Positions 27,015-35,927 of a DNA stretch of 64,000 nt are shown one piece after another. The DNA comes from Synechococcus sp. BO 8801. GTDB lineage: Bacteria; Cyanobacteriota; Cyanobacteriia; PCC-6307; Cyanobiaceae. Within the stretch, counting starts at the first letter, position 1. Every line of letters starts with the position of its first letter. The notes under the pieces were generated by a model. It was not told the origin of the DNA. It ran no database searches and saw only the letters and a program-made list of their open reading frames with translations. The translations under genes and the position numbers were made by a program. Location of the stretch: positions 186,001 to 250,000 of the forward strand of contig NZ_NQKY01000002.1 of NCBI RefSeq assembly GCF_002252675.1, in the 5' to 3' direction.

Positions 27015-28301
27015 CTAGCGATCCATGCTGGAACGGTCCAGCCCAAGAGCCTGAGCAAGTGCTTCTCTTGATTGCATGTTGATTGACTCCGCTGTTTTTG
27101 TCGCCAGCGAACCATCCTTCATAGCTGCGATCGGATCCGCAAGTCTGGAGATCACGCCCTCGGCAAACTCTTCCTTTGAATTTGCGATCAGAATTCCTTG
27201 GCCATGATAAGCATCAAGACCGCTGGAGCCGCATGTTGTTGAAACGACGGAGCGTCCGAATGACAAAGCTTCAACCGTCTTGATCTTCAAGCCAGTTCCC
27301 AGGCGTATGGGATTGATAGCGAAGAGGATCTGTGAATAGAATTGGGACAGTGATGGAACATTCCCAACGGGCTTCACGCTTGCACTTTCAGGGATTTCAT
27401 TGCCGGCAGAACCTGCAATCAAGAAAACAGCATTGGGTTGCTTGGCTCTGATGAGCGGCCAGACGTCGCGCAAAAACCAATGCAGACTTTCCAGATTGGC
27501 CGAGCTGTCGGAGGCAATGTAGCCAAAGGTGCTGATGGCGTCTGGAAGAAAATCCAATGGGCGGATGTCTGTGAAATGTCCCACGGTGAAGACGGACCGC
27601 TTGCCATGGGTAAGCCTGGCAAAGAATTCGGATTCTTCGTGTTGAATTCCCAGAATATGGTTGGCTCTGAGGAGGCCTCTGCGTTCGTCTGCTTTGTAAA
27701 TGGAGTACCACCAGGACTTTGATTCTTCATTGCTTGCGATATCGTTTCTGCAGGTGAAGATGTCGTGGCAATCGAGAATCTTTAATGTTCTCGCCGGAAA
27801 AGCGTCCAAAAAGCCAGATGCGAACACATAGGCGGCAACAACTCGCGTGTAGTTCTGTTGCTTCTGAAGCCTCTTGGCCTGTTTCGTCCAGTCGGGATGA
27901 AACCACCCATCCAGACGGTGAATTCCTTGGCTGTGTCTTTCCCGGCCTCTGCGAGTAAGTCGTAGTAGAAGGTGTCTGGCTTTGCTGAGAGTCACACTCC
28001 ATCTGTTGGCCGTTCGTTCATTCCAAAGAAAGTCCTGGGCCCATTGGTCAACAAACGTGTGAGTTACCTCCCTTGCCTCGGGAGAAAGTCGTGCCCAGGT
28101 TGTTTCATCTGGAATCTGAGCCCAGGCAAAATGCACCTCCAGCCCCATGCGCCTGAATTCTTGCAGAAGGGTTTGTAATCTTGTTCTGTTTCCGCTATGC
28201 GGTGGTCCGCACCCAATCGGAGAGATTACAAGCACACGACGATCAGAGTTGGAGCCAGGCTCAGCTGGGCTGATGCGCCTTCTGATCAATGGAGGAGTCA
28301 T
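27015..28301 (-). CDS. Glycosyltransferase, GT4-like
   Basis: 428 residues. GT-B glycosyltransferase: N-domain starts RRVLVISPIGCGPPHSGNRT, with LKILDCHDIFTCRND, and the C-domain runs FTDIRPLDFLPDAISTFGYI to NPIRLGTGLKIKTVEALSFG followed by RSVVSTTCGSSGL. That last block is the nucleotide-sugar binding region. It presumably extends a surface polysaccharide. Base composition is well below that of housekeeping genes (AT-rich codons such as AAA, GAA, ATT are common), suggesting transfer. GGAGGA precedes the ATG, a clear ribosome-binding site (on the minus strand the bases are less ideal). Confidence 0.83.
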   Translation of the reverse strand: MTPPLIRRRISPAEPGSNSDRRVLVISPIGCGPPHSGNRTRLQTLLQEFRRMGLEVHFAWAQIPDETTWARLSPEAREVTHTFVDQWAQDFLWNERTANRWSVTLSKARHLLLRLTRRGRERHSQGIHRLDGWFHPDWTKQAKRLQKQQNYTRVVAAYVFASGFLDAFPARTLKILDCHDIFTCRNDIASNEESKSWWYSIYKADERRGLLRANHILGIQHEESEFFARLTHGKRSVFTVGHFTDIRPLDFLPDAISTFGYIASDSSANLESLHWFLRDVWPLIRAKQPNAVFLIAGSAGNEIPESASVKPVGNVPSLSQFYSQILFAINPIRLGTGLKIKTVEALSFGRSVVSTTCGSSGLDAYHGQGILIANSKEEFAEGVISRLADPIAAMKDGSLATKTAESINMQSREALAQALGLDRSSMDR

Positions 28302-28386
28302 TGAACGATGAGTCCCGCGAATGACATTTTAGTGGCCACTGGAGGTGCATGGAGCTGTCGACTAAATCGATTGTGATCATATGTCT

Positions 28387-29619
28387 CTAGCATGGGTGGA
28401 AAAATCGTTCAAGCTTTAATCTGAGGATGTCTATGGGGACAATGATGTCCGCACGCTTAATGGGTACCCAAGTGGATAGCGGCCCAGGCTCTCTACCCAT
28501 GACTCGAGCGTAATTCAGTTGGCATACTTTTGCAAGACCACTGAAATAGGGAGGAGAGTAGTTTCGAGGAGTCAGCTCCAAAAGGGTTGTGCCGGGCGCG
28601 CTGAATACCGCATTGGCGAGGCTGGCACCGTGAATACCTAGCAGGAGATTTGCGGAGGAAGCAAGGCGAACCTGATCAGAAAAGGAAAGGGAGCCACAAT
28701 CGATGCATTGAATTCCATAGCTCTCTAGAACAGAATAAACCTCCTCCGCGTTCACTATTCTTCTCGTGGCAGGGAAGTGACGATCAAAAAAGATCGGCGA
28801 TGAAGGAGTCGTCTGTGGTTTTCGAAGCTGACGCAGGAAGTCAATGGCCCATGGAGTGTAGGTGCGATTTGCACAGGGTATGGTGGTCAACACAAGTTCT
28901 TCGGCCAAGTAGTTCTTGCCTGGGCTGATCCCGATGATTTTCTGGGGGGGGATGCCTAGGAGAGATAGTGACTCGGATTGAAATGGCTTGATCGGACCTT
29001 TGACGAGAACATTGTCGATCTCATCCATGCGGATGCATTCGCCAGCGATTCTCAGAATTGGAAGGTACTGAAATAGCCAGTGATAGTAATTGTCGCTCCA
29101 CGGCCCAGTGAGGCACAGAGAGCGTCCATTGATGATGACGGACTCACCATGAATGTCATCACGAAGCTGGGCCTCATTGTGATAATCAATCTCTGTGGAC
29201 TCAATGGTATGACCATCTGAGCGCTCACGCCATCTCCCACAAAGGTAGTGCCCGTGATGAAGAATGGAATCTCCGCTATTGACGAGCACTCCGTCCTGGA
29301 TGATTATCTGACCCTGAATGGATTCAGCATCGGCGTGGAGAACGCGATCTTTAGGTCCGATGCCTGCTGCAGGGCCACGGTTCGTAGCTTGGAGTCGTAC
29401 AGCGTTGAAGATCACCTGTTCGCAGGGCGGGTCACTAGAGTTGAGCTTCTTTTTTCGGCGTACCAATTCTCCAAGGTACGCGTATGCATGCATCGTGTAG
29501 ATAGTCAGGAGAAACTTATATCCATGGGACTGTTCCTGGCTGGCTCTCCAGAGCGATGCCCAGAGCCGACGAAGGATGGCCCGGGGTAGACGGACAAGGT
29601 TGGCAAGGGTTGACATCAT
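28387..29619 (-). CDS. Glycosyltransferase family 61 protein
   Basis: 410 residues. The GT61 (formerly DUF563) pattern is clear in the C-terminal half: LTGPWSDNYYHWLFQYLPIL, the PLTT-like LVLTTIPCANRTYTPWAIDF, and LLGIHGASLANAVFSAPGTT followed by LLELTPRNY. GT61 enzymes add xylose, GlcNAc or related sugars; the substrate here is unknown. About 60 N-terminal residues are helical with no clear signal peptide. Two ATG codons (29619, 29616) start it. AT-richer than average, in the third glycan island, same strand as the GT4-like gene 85 bp downstream. Confidence 0.85.
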   Translation of the reverse strand: MMSTLANLVRLPRAILRRLWASLWRASQEQSHGYKFLLTIYTMHAYAYLGELVRRKKKLNSSDPPCEQVIFNAVRLQATNRGPAAGIGPKDRVLHADAESIQGQIIIQDGVLVNSGDSILHHGHYLCGRWRERSDGHTIESTEIDYHNEAQLRDDIHGESVIINGRSLCLTGPWSDNYYHWLFQYLPILRIAGECIRMDEIDNVLVKGPIKPFQSESLSLLGIPPQKIIGISPGKNYLAEELVLTTIPCANRTYTPWAIDFLRQLRKPQTTPSSPIFFDRHFPATRRIVNAEEVYSVLESYGIQCIDCGSLSFSDQVRLASSANLLLGIHGASLANAVFSAPGTTLLELTPRNYSPPYFSGLAKVCQLNYARVMGREPGPLSTWVPIKRADIIVPIDILRLKLERFFHPC

Positions 29620-29968
29620 GGCCGTTGCAACGCTGATTCGGCTACCTGACTGCTTAAGCTGCTTTTCGACAAGGTTTACGGGGTTGGCGATACCCTCGTT
29701 TGCCGGGCTTATCCAGTGGAATTTATCATGAAATGTTCGGTTCGGGCGTTCTGTGCATCCCTTCTGCTGATGACTGCCAGTGTGTTGCTTTCTCTGCAGT
29801 TACTCTGAAGGCTTCGCCTGGCAATGCGGCGAGCCCGCTCGCGGAATGTTGTCTTTGGTGCCGAAGAAAGATATCCGCGCCCAACACTCTTCCGAAAATC
29901 TCATTGTCAATCCTTGGACGTCAGGTTAGGATCGCAATGAATGGCGATTCTGGCGGGCATTGGTAAGT
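29620..29968. other. Gap with a possible eroded reading frame
   Basis: 349 bp between divergent glycan genes. On the plus strand ATG 29728 opens a 25-codon hydrophobic frame, with RAFCASLLLMTASVLLSLQL, that stops at a TGA. Skipping one base near 29806 lets it continue EGFAWQCGEPARGMLSLVPK and QHSSENLIVNPWTSG to a TAG near 29928. This looks like an eroded gene for a membrane-anchored protein, but I recognise no family, and it may be chance. The region should also hold the promoter of the minus-strand GT61 gene. Confidence 0.3.
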
Positions 29969-31180
29969 ATGATTCAATCGGCTCAATCGGCCAGGAATCA
30001 GCAGCCTGCGCTCCAATCAGGACAGGGGTATTCGCCGCGAGGTGACGGCAGCAATTCGACATCTCCGCTTCGCCGTGTTTTTGTGGTCGGTCTGGTGGGC
30101 CCATCTCGGCTTGCATGCTTTGAGGCCTTGCGTGGGTTTTGTGATGTCACCGTCATCTCCCCTGCCCTGACGCTGGCCGGCTGGATCCCGTTCGCGCTGC
30201 CATGGCGCAGGGGCCGATGCGAGCTGCCGCGCGGTGCCTTTTCCCACCGTCGCTGGCTCGTCTGACTTTTGGCTCCTTTGGTGGGCCATCGTCTTGAAAA
30301 GTTCTACGGCCGTGGTGACGTCGTCATCATCGCCAATCCATCTTTCTGGCCATTTGCTATCCACTACCGACGGCTAGCTCCTGTTGTTGCGTATCATGTC
30401 TTTGATAACTATGCCGCCTATCCCTTTATTCGATTGGACCAGGAGGTGTTTGTCGCGAAGCATGTCGATCTTGTGTTCGCCGTTTCCCGAGGAATTGTCG
30501 ATGCTCTGCAGCGACGATGCGGATTTCAGCTCCCCTCTGTCCATGTCATTCCCAACGGCTTTCCTGGCTCGTGGCTTCCACCGTCCATCCCCTCAGAAAG
30601 GCAGAGGTTGCCTGACCGGTTATCGGAAGACTTTCGGCCATTGATTGGCGTCATTGGGGTCATCAGTTCACGCGTCGATCTACTGCCAATCCTGGCAGCC
30701 CATGATGCCCTTCCAGCCTTGCGCTGGCTCTTCATCGGGCCCGTCTACAGGGAAGTTCCCGGTCTTGCTGAATTGCAGAGCAGCCCACGCTGCCGCTTTC
30801 TTGGCGCCCTGCCCTACGAGACGCTTCAGCCCTATTTCGCCACCCTCGACGCGGCCTTGCTGCCCCTCACAGACGATGACATCAACCCCTGCAGCAGCCC
30901 CGTCCGCTTCTTCTCCCAGCTACCCACCGGTCAGCCGATTCTCTACACCGGCACCTGCGCCCAGATCGCTGAAACTCCCTCTCTGGCTTATCACTGCGCC
31001 GATGGCCAGGCGCTTACAGCCACCCTCAAGAACCTGGCCGCCACCGGCTTCGATGACGGCCGCGCGGAAGAGCGCCATCGCTTCGCCATGGGATGCACCT
31101 GGGATCAACGGGCTGCGGCGATCGCCCAGGCCCTGGAGGCGGTGCTGGAGGCCCGCTCCCGCACCCCCGCAGCCCGCTAA
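29969..31180 (+). pseudogene. Glycosyltransferase gene with in-frame TGA
   Basis: One continuous frame of about 403 codons, broken only by TGA at 30263-30265. Before it: RRVFVVGLVGPSRLACFEAL and GWIPFALPWRRGRCELPRGA, a GT-B N-domain. After it: GDVVIIANPSFWPFAIHYRR, VVAYHVFDNYAAYPF, VHVIPNGFPGSW, RPLIGVIGVISSRVDLLPIL and FARLD-like ATLDAALLPLTDDDINPCSS, typical of GT4/TuaH-type enzymes. No frame change occurs at the TGA, so a single substitution (CGA or TGG to TGA) would explain it. It could also be a sequencing error, or restart at TTG 30269 may make a shortened protein. The last 4 bp overlap rdgB. Confidence 0.75.
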
Positions 31181-31839
31181 GGATCTGTCGGTGTTGCTCC
31201 AGTCCTGCCCAGCAGCTCCCTCAGTCCCGGCGCCAGCCGAGTGAAGGCACGCCCCCGGTGACCGAGTTGGCCCTTGAGGCCCTTGTCCATCTCCGCGTAG
31301 CTGAGGCCCGCCTCCGGCACGAGGAACACCGGGTCGTAGCCGAAGCCGCCGCTGCCCCGCGTGGCCTCCAGGATCTCTCCGTCGCAGCGGCCCTCCACCT
31401 CCAGGCGGATCGCCCCGCTCGGGTCGGCCACGGCCAGGGCGGCCACGAAGGCCGCCCGCCGGTCCGGCCCCAGGCCCTGAGCGCAGCGCGCCTGGTCCGC
31501 ATCCCCCAGCTCCCGCAGCAGGCGGGCGATCCGGGCGGGGTCGCTGTCGGCGTAGCGGGCCGAATGGACCCCGGGGGCGCCGCCCAGGGCCGCCACCGCC
31601 AGGCCCGAGTCGTCGGCCAGGGCCCACTGGCCGGTCGCCCGGGCCACCGCCTCGGCCTTCAGCCGGGCATTGGCGGCGAACGTGGTGCCCGTTTCCTCCA
31701 CCTCCAGGCCCTCCGGCTGGGGCCGCACCTCCAGGGGCAGGGAGGCCAGCAGGTGGGAGAACTCCCGGATCTTGCCGGCGTTGCCGCTGGCGATCACCAG
31801 CACGGTGGGCGCCACCCCGGGCTCCGATGGGGCGGCCAT
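31177..31839 (-). CDS. rdgB: Non-canonical purine NTP pyrophosphatase (RdgB/HAM1)
   Basis: 220 residues. Family marks: VLVIASGNAGKIREF at the start (the SGNxgKxxE motif), TGTTFAANARLKAEAVA, ALADDSGLAVAALGGAPGVH and GSGGFGYDPVFLVPEAGLSY. It hydrolyses dITP, ITP and XTP to monophosphates, keeping deaminated purines out of DNA and RNA. Its ATG overlaps the phosphohexomutase stop by one base (TGATG), suggesting translational coupling. GC-rich like housekeeping genes, marking the end of the third glycan island. Confidence 0.95.
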   Translation of the reverse strand: MAAPSEPGVAPTVLVIASGNAGKIREFSHLLASLPLEVRPQPEGLEVEETGTTFAANARLKAEAVARATGQWALADDSGLAVAALGGAPGVHSARYADSDPARIARLLRELGDADQARCAQGLGPDRRAAFVAALAVADPSGAIRLEVEGRCDGEILEATRGSGGFGYDPVFLVPEAGLSYAEMDKGLKGQLGHRGRAFTRLAPGLRELLGRTGATPTDP

Positions 31840-33308
31840 CAGATGCTCTCCGCCAGCTGGCGGGCCCAGGCCAGCACCGCCTGCACCCGGTCGGCGTCGG
31901 GGGCTTCGCAGTAGAGCCGCAGCAGGGGCTCGGTGCCGGAGAAGCGCAGCATCAGCCAGTGGCTGGGGCCCATCCGCAGCTTGACGCCATCGGTGCGGTT
32001 CACCTCCAGCACCGTCGCTCCGGCCACCTGCTGCGGCGGATCCTGGGCCAGCAGGGCCTCCAGCCGGCGGCGGCTGGCCATGTCCGGCAGGCGCAGGTCG
32101 AGGCGGTCGTAGACGCTGGCGCCACCGCAGCGCTCCTGCAGGGCCGCCAGCCGGGCCCCGAGGGGCAGTCCCCCTTCCACCAGGGCCTCGATCAGCAGCA
32201 GGGCTGCGAACAGGGCATCCCGCTCCGGCAGATGGATGCCGAAGCCCACCCCGCCCGATTCCTCTCCCCCCACCAGCACCTCGCTGCTGAGCATCTCGGC
32301 GGCGATGTACTTGAACCCCACCGGCATCTCGATCACCTCCCGGCCCAGGTCGGCTGCCACCAGGGCCATCAAGTCGGAGCCGCTCACGGTCTTGACGACA
32401 CGGCCCCCCAGCCCGCGGGCCCGGGCCAGGTGGTCGATCAGCAGGGGCATCAGCAGCTGGGTGCTGCAGAAGCGGCCCTGCTCGTCCACCGCGGCGATGC
32501 GGTCACCGTCGCCATCGAAGACGATGCCCACCGCCGGCCGGCCGGACGCCGTGGCCTGGCGCACCTCGGCGATCAGCTGCTCCAGGTAGGGGGCCAGGGG
32601 TTCGGGCGGGTGGCCGCCGAAGAGGGGATCCCGCTCCCCCCGGATCTCCCGGATCACGCCCGCGGCCCCCCCCGCCTCCCCCAGCAGGGCCGGCAGTCCG
32701 CCGGCGGCCGAGCCGTGCATCGGGTCCACGATCACCTGCAGGCCGGCGGCGGCCAGGCCCTCCACCAGGGCCGCGGCGTCGACCTTGGCGCCGAGACCCG
32801 CCAGGTAGGTGCCCATGGCATCGAAACGTTCGGTGTCGCCGGGGATCGGCACCGTCAGGCCCCCGGCCGCCAGGCGCCGCTCCACCCGGGCGGTGAAGTC
32901 CCCCTCCACCGAGCCGCCGAAGGGTCCCTTGATCTTGAGGCCCAGCCATTCCGGCGGGTTGTGGCTGGCTGTGATGACGAGCGCGCCCAGGGCCCTGCGC
33001 TCCACCACCGCCCAGCTGCAGGCCGGGGTGGGCACGGGGGTGGCCGCCAGCAGGGGCACCAGATCGGCCCCCCTCACGGCGGCGGCGATGGCCTCGGCCA
33101 GCTCCGGGGCCAGGAAGCGCCGGTCGTAGCCGATCACCACCTCCCGGCTGGCGAGGCCCTCCGGGGCGCTGGCGGCCAGTTCCCGGGCGGCGGCGGCGGC
33201 CACCGGCAGCAGCCGCTCCATGGTGATGTCCACCCCGAGGATGCCCCGCCAGCCATCGGTGCCGAAGAGGATCGGTCCGGCCTCGAGGGGCAGGGGGGCG
33301 GAGGCCAT
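31839..33308 (-). CDS. Phosphoglucomutase/phosphomannomutase
   Basis: 489 residues from ATG 33308. Alpha-D-phosphohexomutase superfamily: FGTDGWRGILGVDIT, active serine in VITASHNPPEWLGLKIKGP, metal loop VFDGDGDRIAAVDE, sugar loop LVGGEESGGVGF and phosphate-binding LRFSGTEPLLRLY. It interconverts hexose-1- and -6-phosphates and so feeds glycogen or nucleotide-sugar synthesis; preference for glucose or mannose cannot be assigned. Its frame is open much further upstream, but that part is only the reverse of the next gene. Confidence 0.93.
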   Translation of the reverse strand: MASAPLPLEAGPILFGTDGWRGILGVDITMERLLPVAAAAARELAASAPEGLASREVVIGYDRRFLAPELAEAIAAAVRGADLVPLLAATPVPTPACSWAVVERRALGALVITASHNPPEWLGLKIKGPFGGSVEGDFTARVERRLAAGGLTVPIPGDTERFDAMGTYLAGLGAKVDAAALVEGLAAAGLQVIVDPMHGSAAGGLPALLGEAGGAAGVIREIRGERDPLFGGHPPEPLAPYLEQLIAEVRQATASGRPAVGIVFDGDGDRIAAVDEQGRFCSTQLLMPLLIDHLARARGLGGRVVKTVSGSDLMALVAADLGREVIEMPVGFKYIAAEMLSSEVLVGGEESGGVGFGIHLPERDALFAALLLIEALVEGGLPLGARLAALQERCGGASVYDRLDLRLPDMASRRRLEALLAQDPPQQVAGATVLEVNRTDGVKLRMGPSHWLMLRFSGTEPLLRLYCEAPDADRVQAVLAWARQLAESI

Positions 33309-33422
33309 GGGCGGCGCGGAGGCGATGGAGGGGCAGGCCGGTCGTAGCAGGCCGGCCGCTCCGGATGGCTGCGGCGGGTGCCGGCCTGATGGCAGGCCAC
33401 CGGTCCCCCTAGCCTGCATCCC

Positions 33423-34967
33423 ATGCCCCAGAACCCGGACGCCGCCTCCCCCGGATCCCCCGTCCTCACCGACCGCCTGCTGCGCAGCTGGGTGCGCTGC
33501 CGGCGGCGGGCCTGGCTCGATCGCCACGGTGCGCCCCAGGAGCGGCAGTGGAGTGCCCACCGCGCCCTGGCCCTCGATGACCAGCTGCGCAGCTTCCAGA
33601 GCCTGCTGCCCCAGCGCCCCGGCCACGGGGAGGCCGCCTGCCGCGACGGGGCGCCCGGTGTGGTGGGGCTCAGGCTCGCGGGAACGGGCCCCCGGGGCCT
33701 GCGCCTGGAGGCCCACCCGAGCCTGCTGGAGCGGGTCGAGGAGCCCAGCCGCTGGGGCGCCCACAGCTACCGGCCGGTGCTGGCCCGCCAGGGCCGGCGC
33801 CTCACCCGGGAGCACCGCCTGCAGCTGGCCCTGTGGGGGCGGCTGCTGGAGGAGCACCAGCGGGCCCCCGTGCCCCATGGGCTGGTGGTGGCCGGCGCCG
33901 ACCGGGGGCTGGAGCGGGAACGGCTCGCCCTCGGCTCTTCCCTGCAGCGCCAGCTCGACGAGAGCCTGGAGCGCCTGGCCCTCGACCTGGCCCGCAGCGA
34001 GCCGCCGCCCCTGGTCAGCGACCGCAAGAAATGCACCCTCTGCAGCTGGCGCGGCGCCTGCGATCGGGTCGCGGCCGCTGAGGGGCACCTCAGCGAGGTG
34101 AGCGGCATCGGCGGCAAGCGCCGCGAGCTGCTGCTGGAGCTGGGCATCACCAGCCTCGACCAGCTGGCGGCGGCCGATCCGGACCGGCTGGCCGAGGACC
34201 TGGCCGTCCACAGCGAGCAGCACCGCGAGGTGGCCCCCAAGCTGGTGGCCCAGGCCAGGGTGCAGCAGCAGGGCACCCCCCGACGCAGCGGCGATGGGGC
34301 CGGCCCTGCCCTGCCGGAGCTCGCGGCGGCGCCCGGGGTGCTGCTCTACGACATCGAATCCGACCCCGATGCCCGCGACGACTTCCTCCATGGCCTGGTG
34401 CGGCTGGAGCGCGGCGCGGACGGCCTCTGGCCCGGCGCGCCTGGGCCGGGGGAGGACCTGGGGAGCTACCAGCCCCTGCTCGCCCTGCAGGAGCACGGCG
34501 AGGCCCTGCTCTGGCGGCGCCTGAGCACGCTGCTGGCCCGCTATCCCGACTGGCCCGTGCTGCACTACGGCGAGACCGAGTCGGTCGCCCTGCTGCGGCT
34601 GGCCGAGCGCCAGGGGGCCAGCGAGCGGGAGCGGGAACGGCTGCGGGCCCGGCTGGTGGACGTGCACCAGCGGCTGCGGCGCCACTGGCTGCTGCCGGTC
34701 AACAGCTACGGGCTCAAGGCCGTCGCCGGCTGGCGGGGCTTCACCTGGAGCCAGAAGGGGGTTGACGGCGCCCGTTGCCTGCTGTGGTGGCGCCAGTGGC
34801 GGAAGGGCTCCGGCGGCCCGCGGCGTCCGAGCCGGCGGGCCCTGGGCCGCAAGCTGCAGCGGATCTTCCGCTACAACCAGGACGACAGCCTGGCCACCTG
34901 GGCGGTGGTCCGCTGGCTGCTCGATCAGGACGCGGCCTTGCCCCCCGGCCCCAGCGGCGGCGGCTGA
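33423..34967 (+). CDS. TM0106-family RecB-like putative nuclease
   Basis: 514 residues. The arrangement fits the TM0106 family of RecB-like nucleases: N-terminal LRSWVRCRRRAWLDRHG (an iron-sulfur Cys region in relatives), the cysteine cluster SDRKKCTLCSWRGACDR at about 200-216, a helix-hairpin-helix-like segment VSGIGGKRRELLLELGITSL, then an RNase H-like C-terminal part with LLYDIESDPDARDDFLHGLV, LHYGETESVALLRLA, and FRYNQDDSLATWAVVRWLL. The function is unproven; a DNA-processing nuclease is inferred. It is divergent from the phosphohexomutase gene and overlaps ygfZ convergently by 43 bp. Confidence 0.8.
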   Translation: MPQNPDAASPGSPVLTDRLLRSWVRCRRRAWLDRHGAPQERQWSAHRALALDDQLRSFQSLLPQRPGHGEAACRDGAPGVVGLRLAGTGPRGLRLEAHPSLLERVEEPSRWGAHSYRPVLARQGRRLTREHRLQLALWGRLLEEHQRAPVPHGLVVAGADRGLERERLALGSSLQRQLDESLERLALDLARSEPPPLVSDRKKCTLCSWRGACDRVAAAEGHLSEVSGIGGKRRELLLELGITSLDQLAAADPDRLAEDLAVHSEQHREVAPKLVAQARVQQQGTPRRSGDGAGPALPELAAAPGVLLYDIESDPDARDDFLHGLVRLERGADGLWPGAPGPGEDLGSYQPLLALQEHGEALLWRRLSTLLARYPDWPVLHYGETESVALLRLAERQGASERERERLRARLVDVHQRLRRHWLLPVNSYGLKAVAGWRGFTWSQKGVDGARCLLWWRQWRKGSGGPRRPSRRALGRKLQRIFRYNQDDSLATWAVVRWLLDQDAALPPGPSGGG

Positions 34968-35890
34968 AACGCCTCCGGCAGCGACAGGCACAGGGGCACG
35001 CCCGGGGCCGCCCCGGCCAGCAGCTGGCTCTCCGGCAGCCAGGCCTTGCGCACCAGGGCCAGGCCGATCCAGCCCCCGTCACCGGGCAGTTCCAGGCTGG
35101 AGGTGATCACCCCGGCGCGGCCCCCGGCCCCGTCCTGCAGGGGTGTGCTGACTGCGACGGCCCCGTCGGGGACAGCCGTGGCCCACCAGCGGCGCAGCTG
35201 CTGCTTCACCCCGTCGTAGGTGGCCAGCTTGGCCAGGGTCTCCTGGCCCACGTAGCAGCCCTTGCTCAGGCTCACCCGCCCCGCCAGCCCCAGCTCGAAG
35301 GGGTTGATCTCCTCGTTGATCTCCCCCGGCGCCGCCGGCAGGCCCTGCTGGAGCCGCCAGCGTTCCGCCTCCAGCGGCTCCAGGGGGCGCCGGGCGGCCA
35401 GTGCCGGGGGCAAGGGGGCGTCGGCCGGAAGCAGCAGGGCCTCCCCCAGCCGCCAGCCCGGCGAGCCCTCGAGCGGCGCCCAGGTGCCGGCCGGCAGGGC
35501 CTCCGGCTCCGGTGCCCCCAGCGGCTGGTGCAGGACGGCTGCCGTCACCGGACCCAGCCGCACCTTGTCGGCGGGGAACAGCACCCGGTCGAGGGCGGTG
35601 CGCACGGCCCCGGGATCTCCGTCGACGATCACCAGCCAGGCCCCGGCGTCATCCACCAGCACCTCCGCCACCGCCCGCAGCCGGGCCGTGGGGCTGATGC
35701 AGCAGGTGCCGAGCCACTGGCCAGGGCGGGCCCCTTCGAGGGCCTGGCTGGTCTGGCCGTGCAGCACCCGCAGGGTGTCGGGACCGTCGAGCCGCAGCAG
35801 GCCCACCGGCCGCGACCAGCGGCTCCCCTCCGGCGGCGTCCACTGCCAGGGATCGGCCGCAGCCGGTGTCGGGTCGGGGGAGGGGGCCAT
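34925..35890 (-). CDS. ygfZ: Folate-binding protein YgfZ
   Basis: 321 residues from ATG 35890. GcvT-like fold with the diagnostic motif LSKGCYVGQETLAKLATYDG (K-G-C-Y-x-G-Q-E). YgfZ/IBA57 proteins bind folate and help repair or assemble iron-sulfur enzymes such as MiaB. N-terminal WSRPVGLLRLDGPDTLRVLH followed by GQTSQALEG also fits. Downstream of pyrE on the minus strand with 37 bp between; its 3' end overlaps the TM0106-like gene. Confidence 0.9.
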   Translation of the reverse strand: MAPSPDPTPAAADPWQWTPPEGSRWSRPVGLLRLDGPDTLRVLHGQTSQALEGARPGQWLGTCCISPTARLRAVAEVLVDDAGAWLVIVDGDPGAVRTALDRVLFPADKVRLGPVTAAVLHQPLGAPEPEALPAGTWAPLEGSPGWRLGEALLLPADAPLPPALAARRPLEPLEAERWRLQQGLPAAPGEINEEINPFELGLAGRVSLSKGCYVGQETLAKLATYDGVKQQLRRWWATAVPDGAVAVSTPLQDGAGGRAGVITSSLELPGDGGWIGLALVRKAWLPESQLLAGAAPGVPLCLSLPEAFQPPPLGPGGKAAS

Positions 35891-35927
35891 GGCAGAGTGC
35901 GTCGCGGGGTTCAGCCTGTCGCGGGGC

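Noticed and set aside
29700-29966. 88-codon plus-strand frame as a gene
   Set aside because: No recognisable motif, a non-ATG start, and a neighbouring frame looks more protein-like; treated as part of the gap.
33309-34991. Long upstream extension of the phosphohexomutase frame
   Set aside because: It is the reverse of the TM0106-family gene, and the enzyme fold begins at FGTDGWRG just after ATG 33308.
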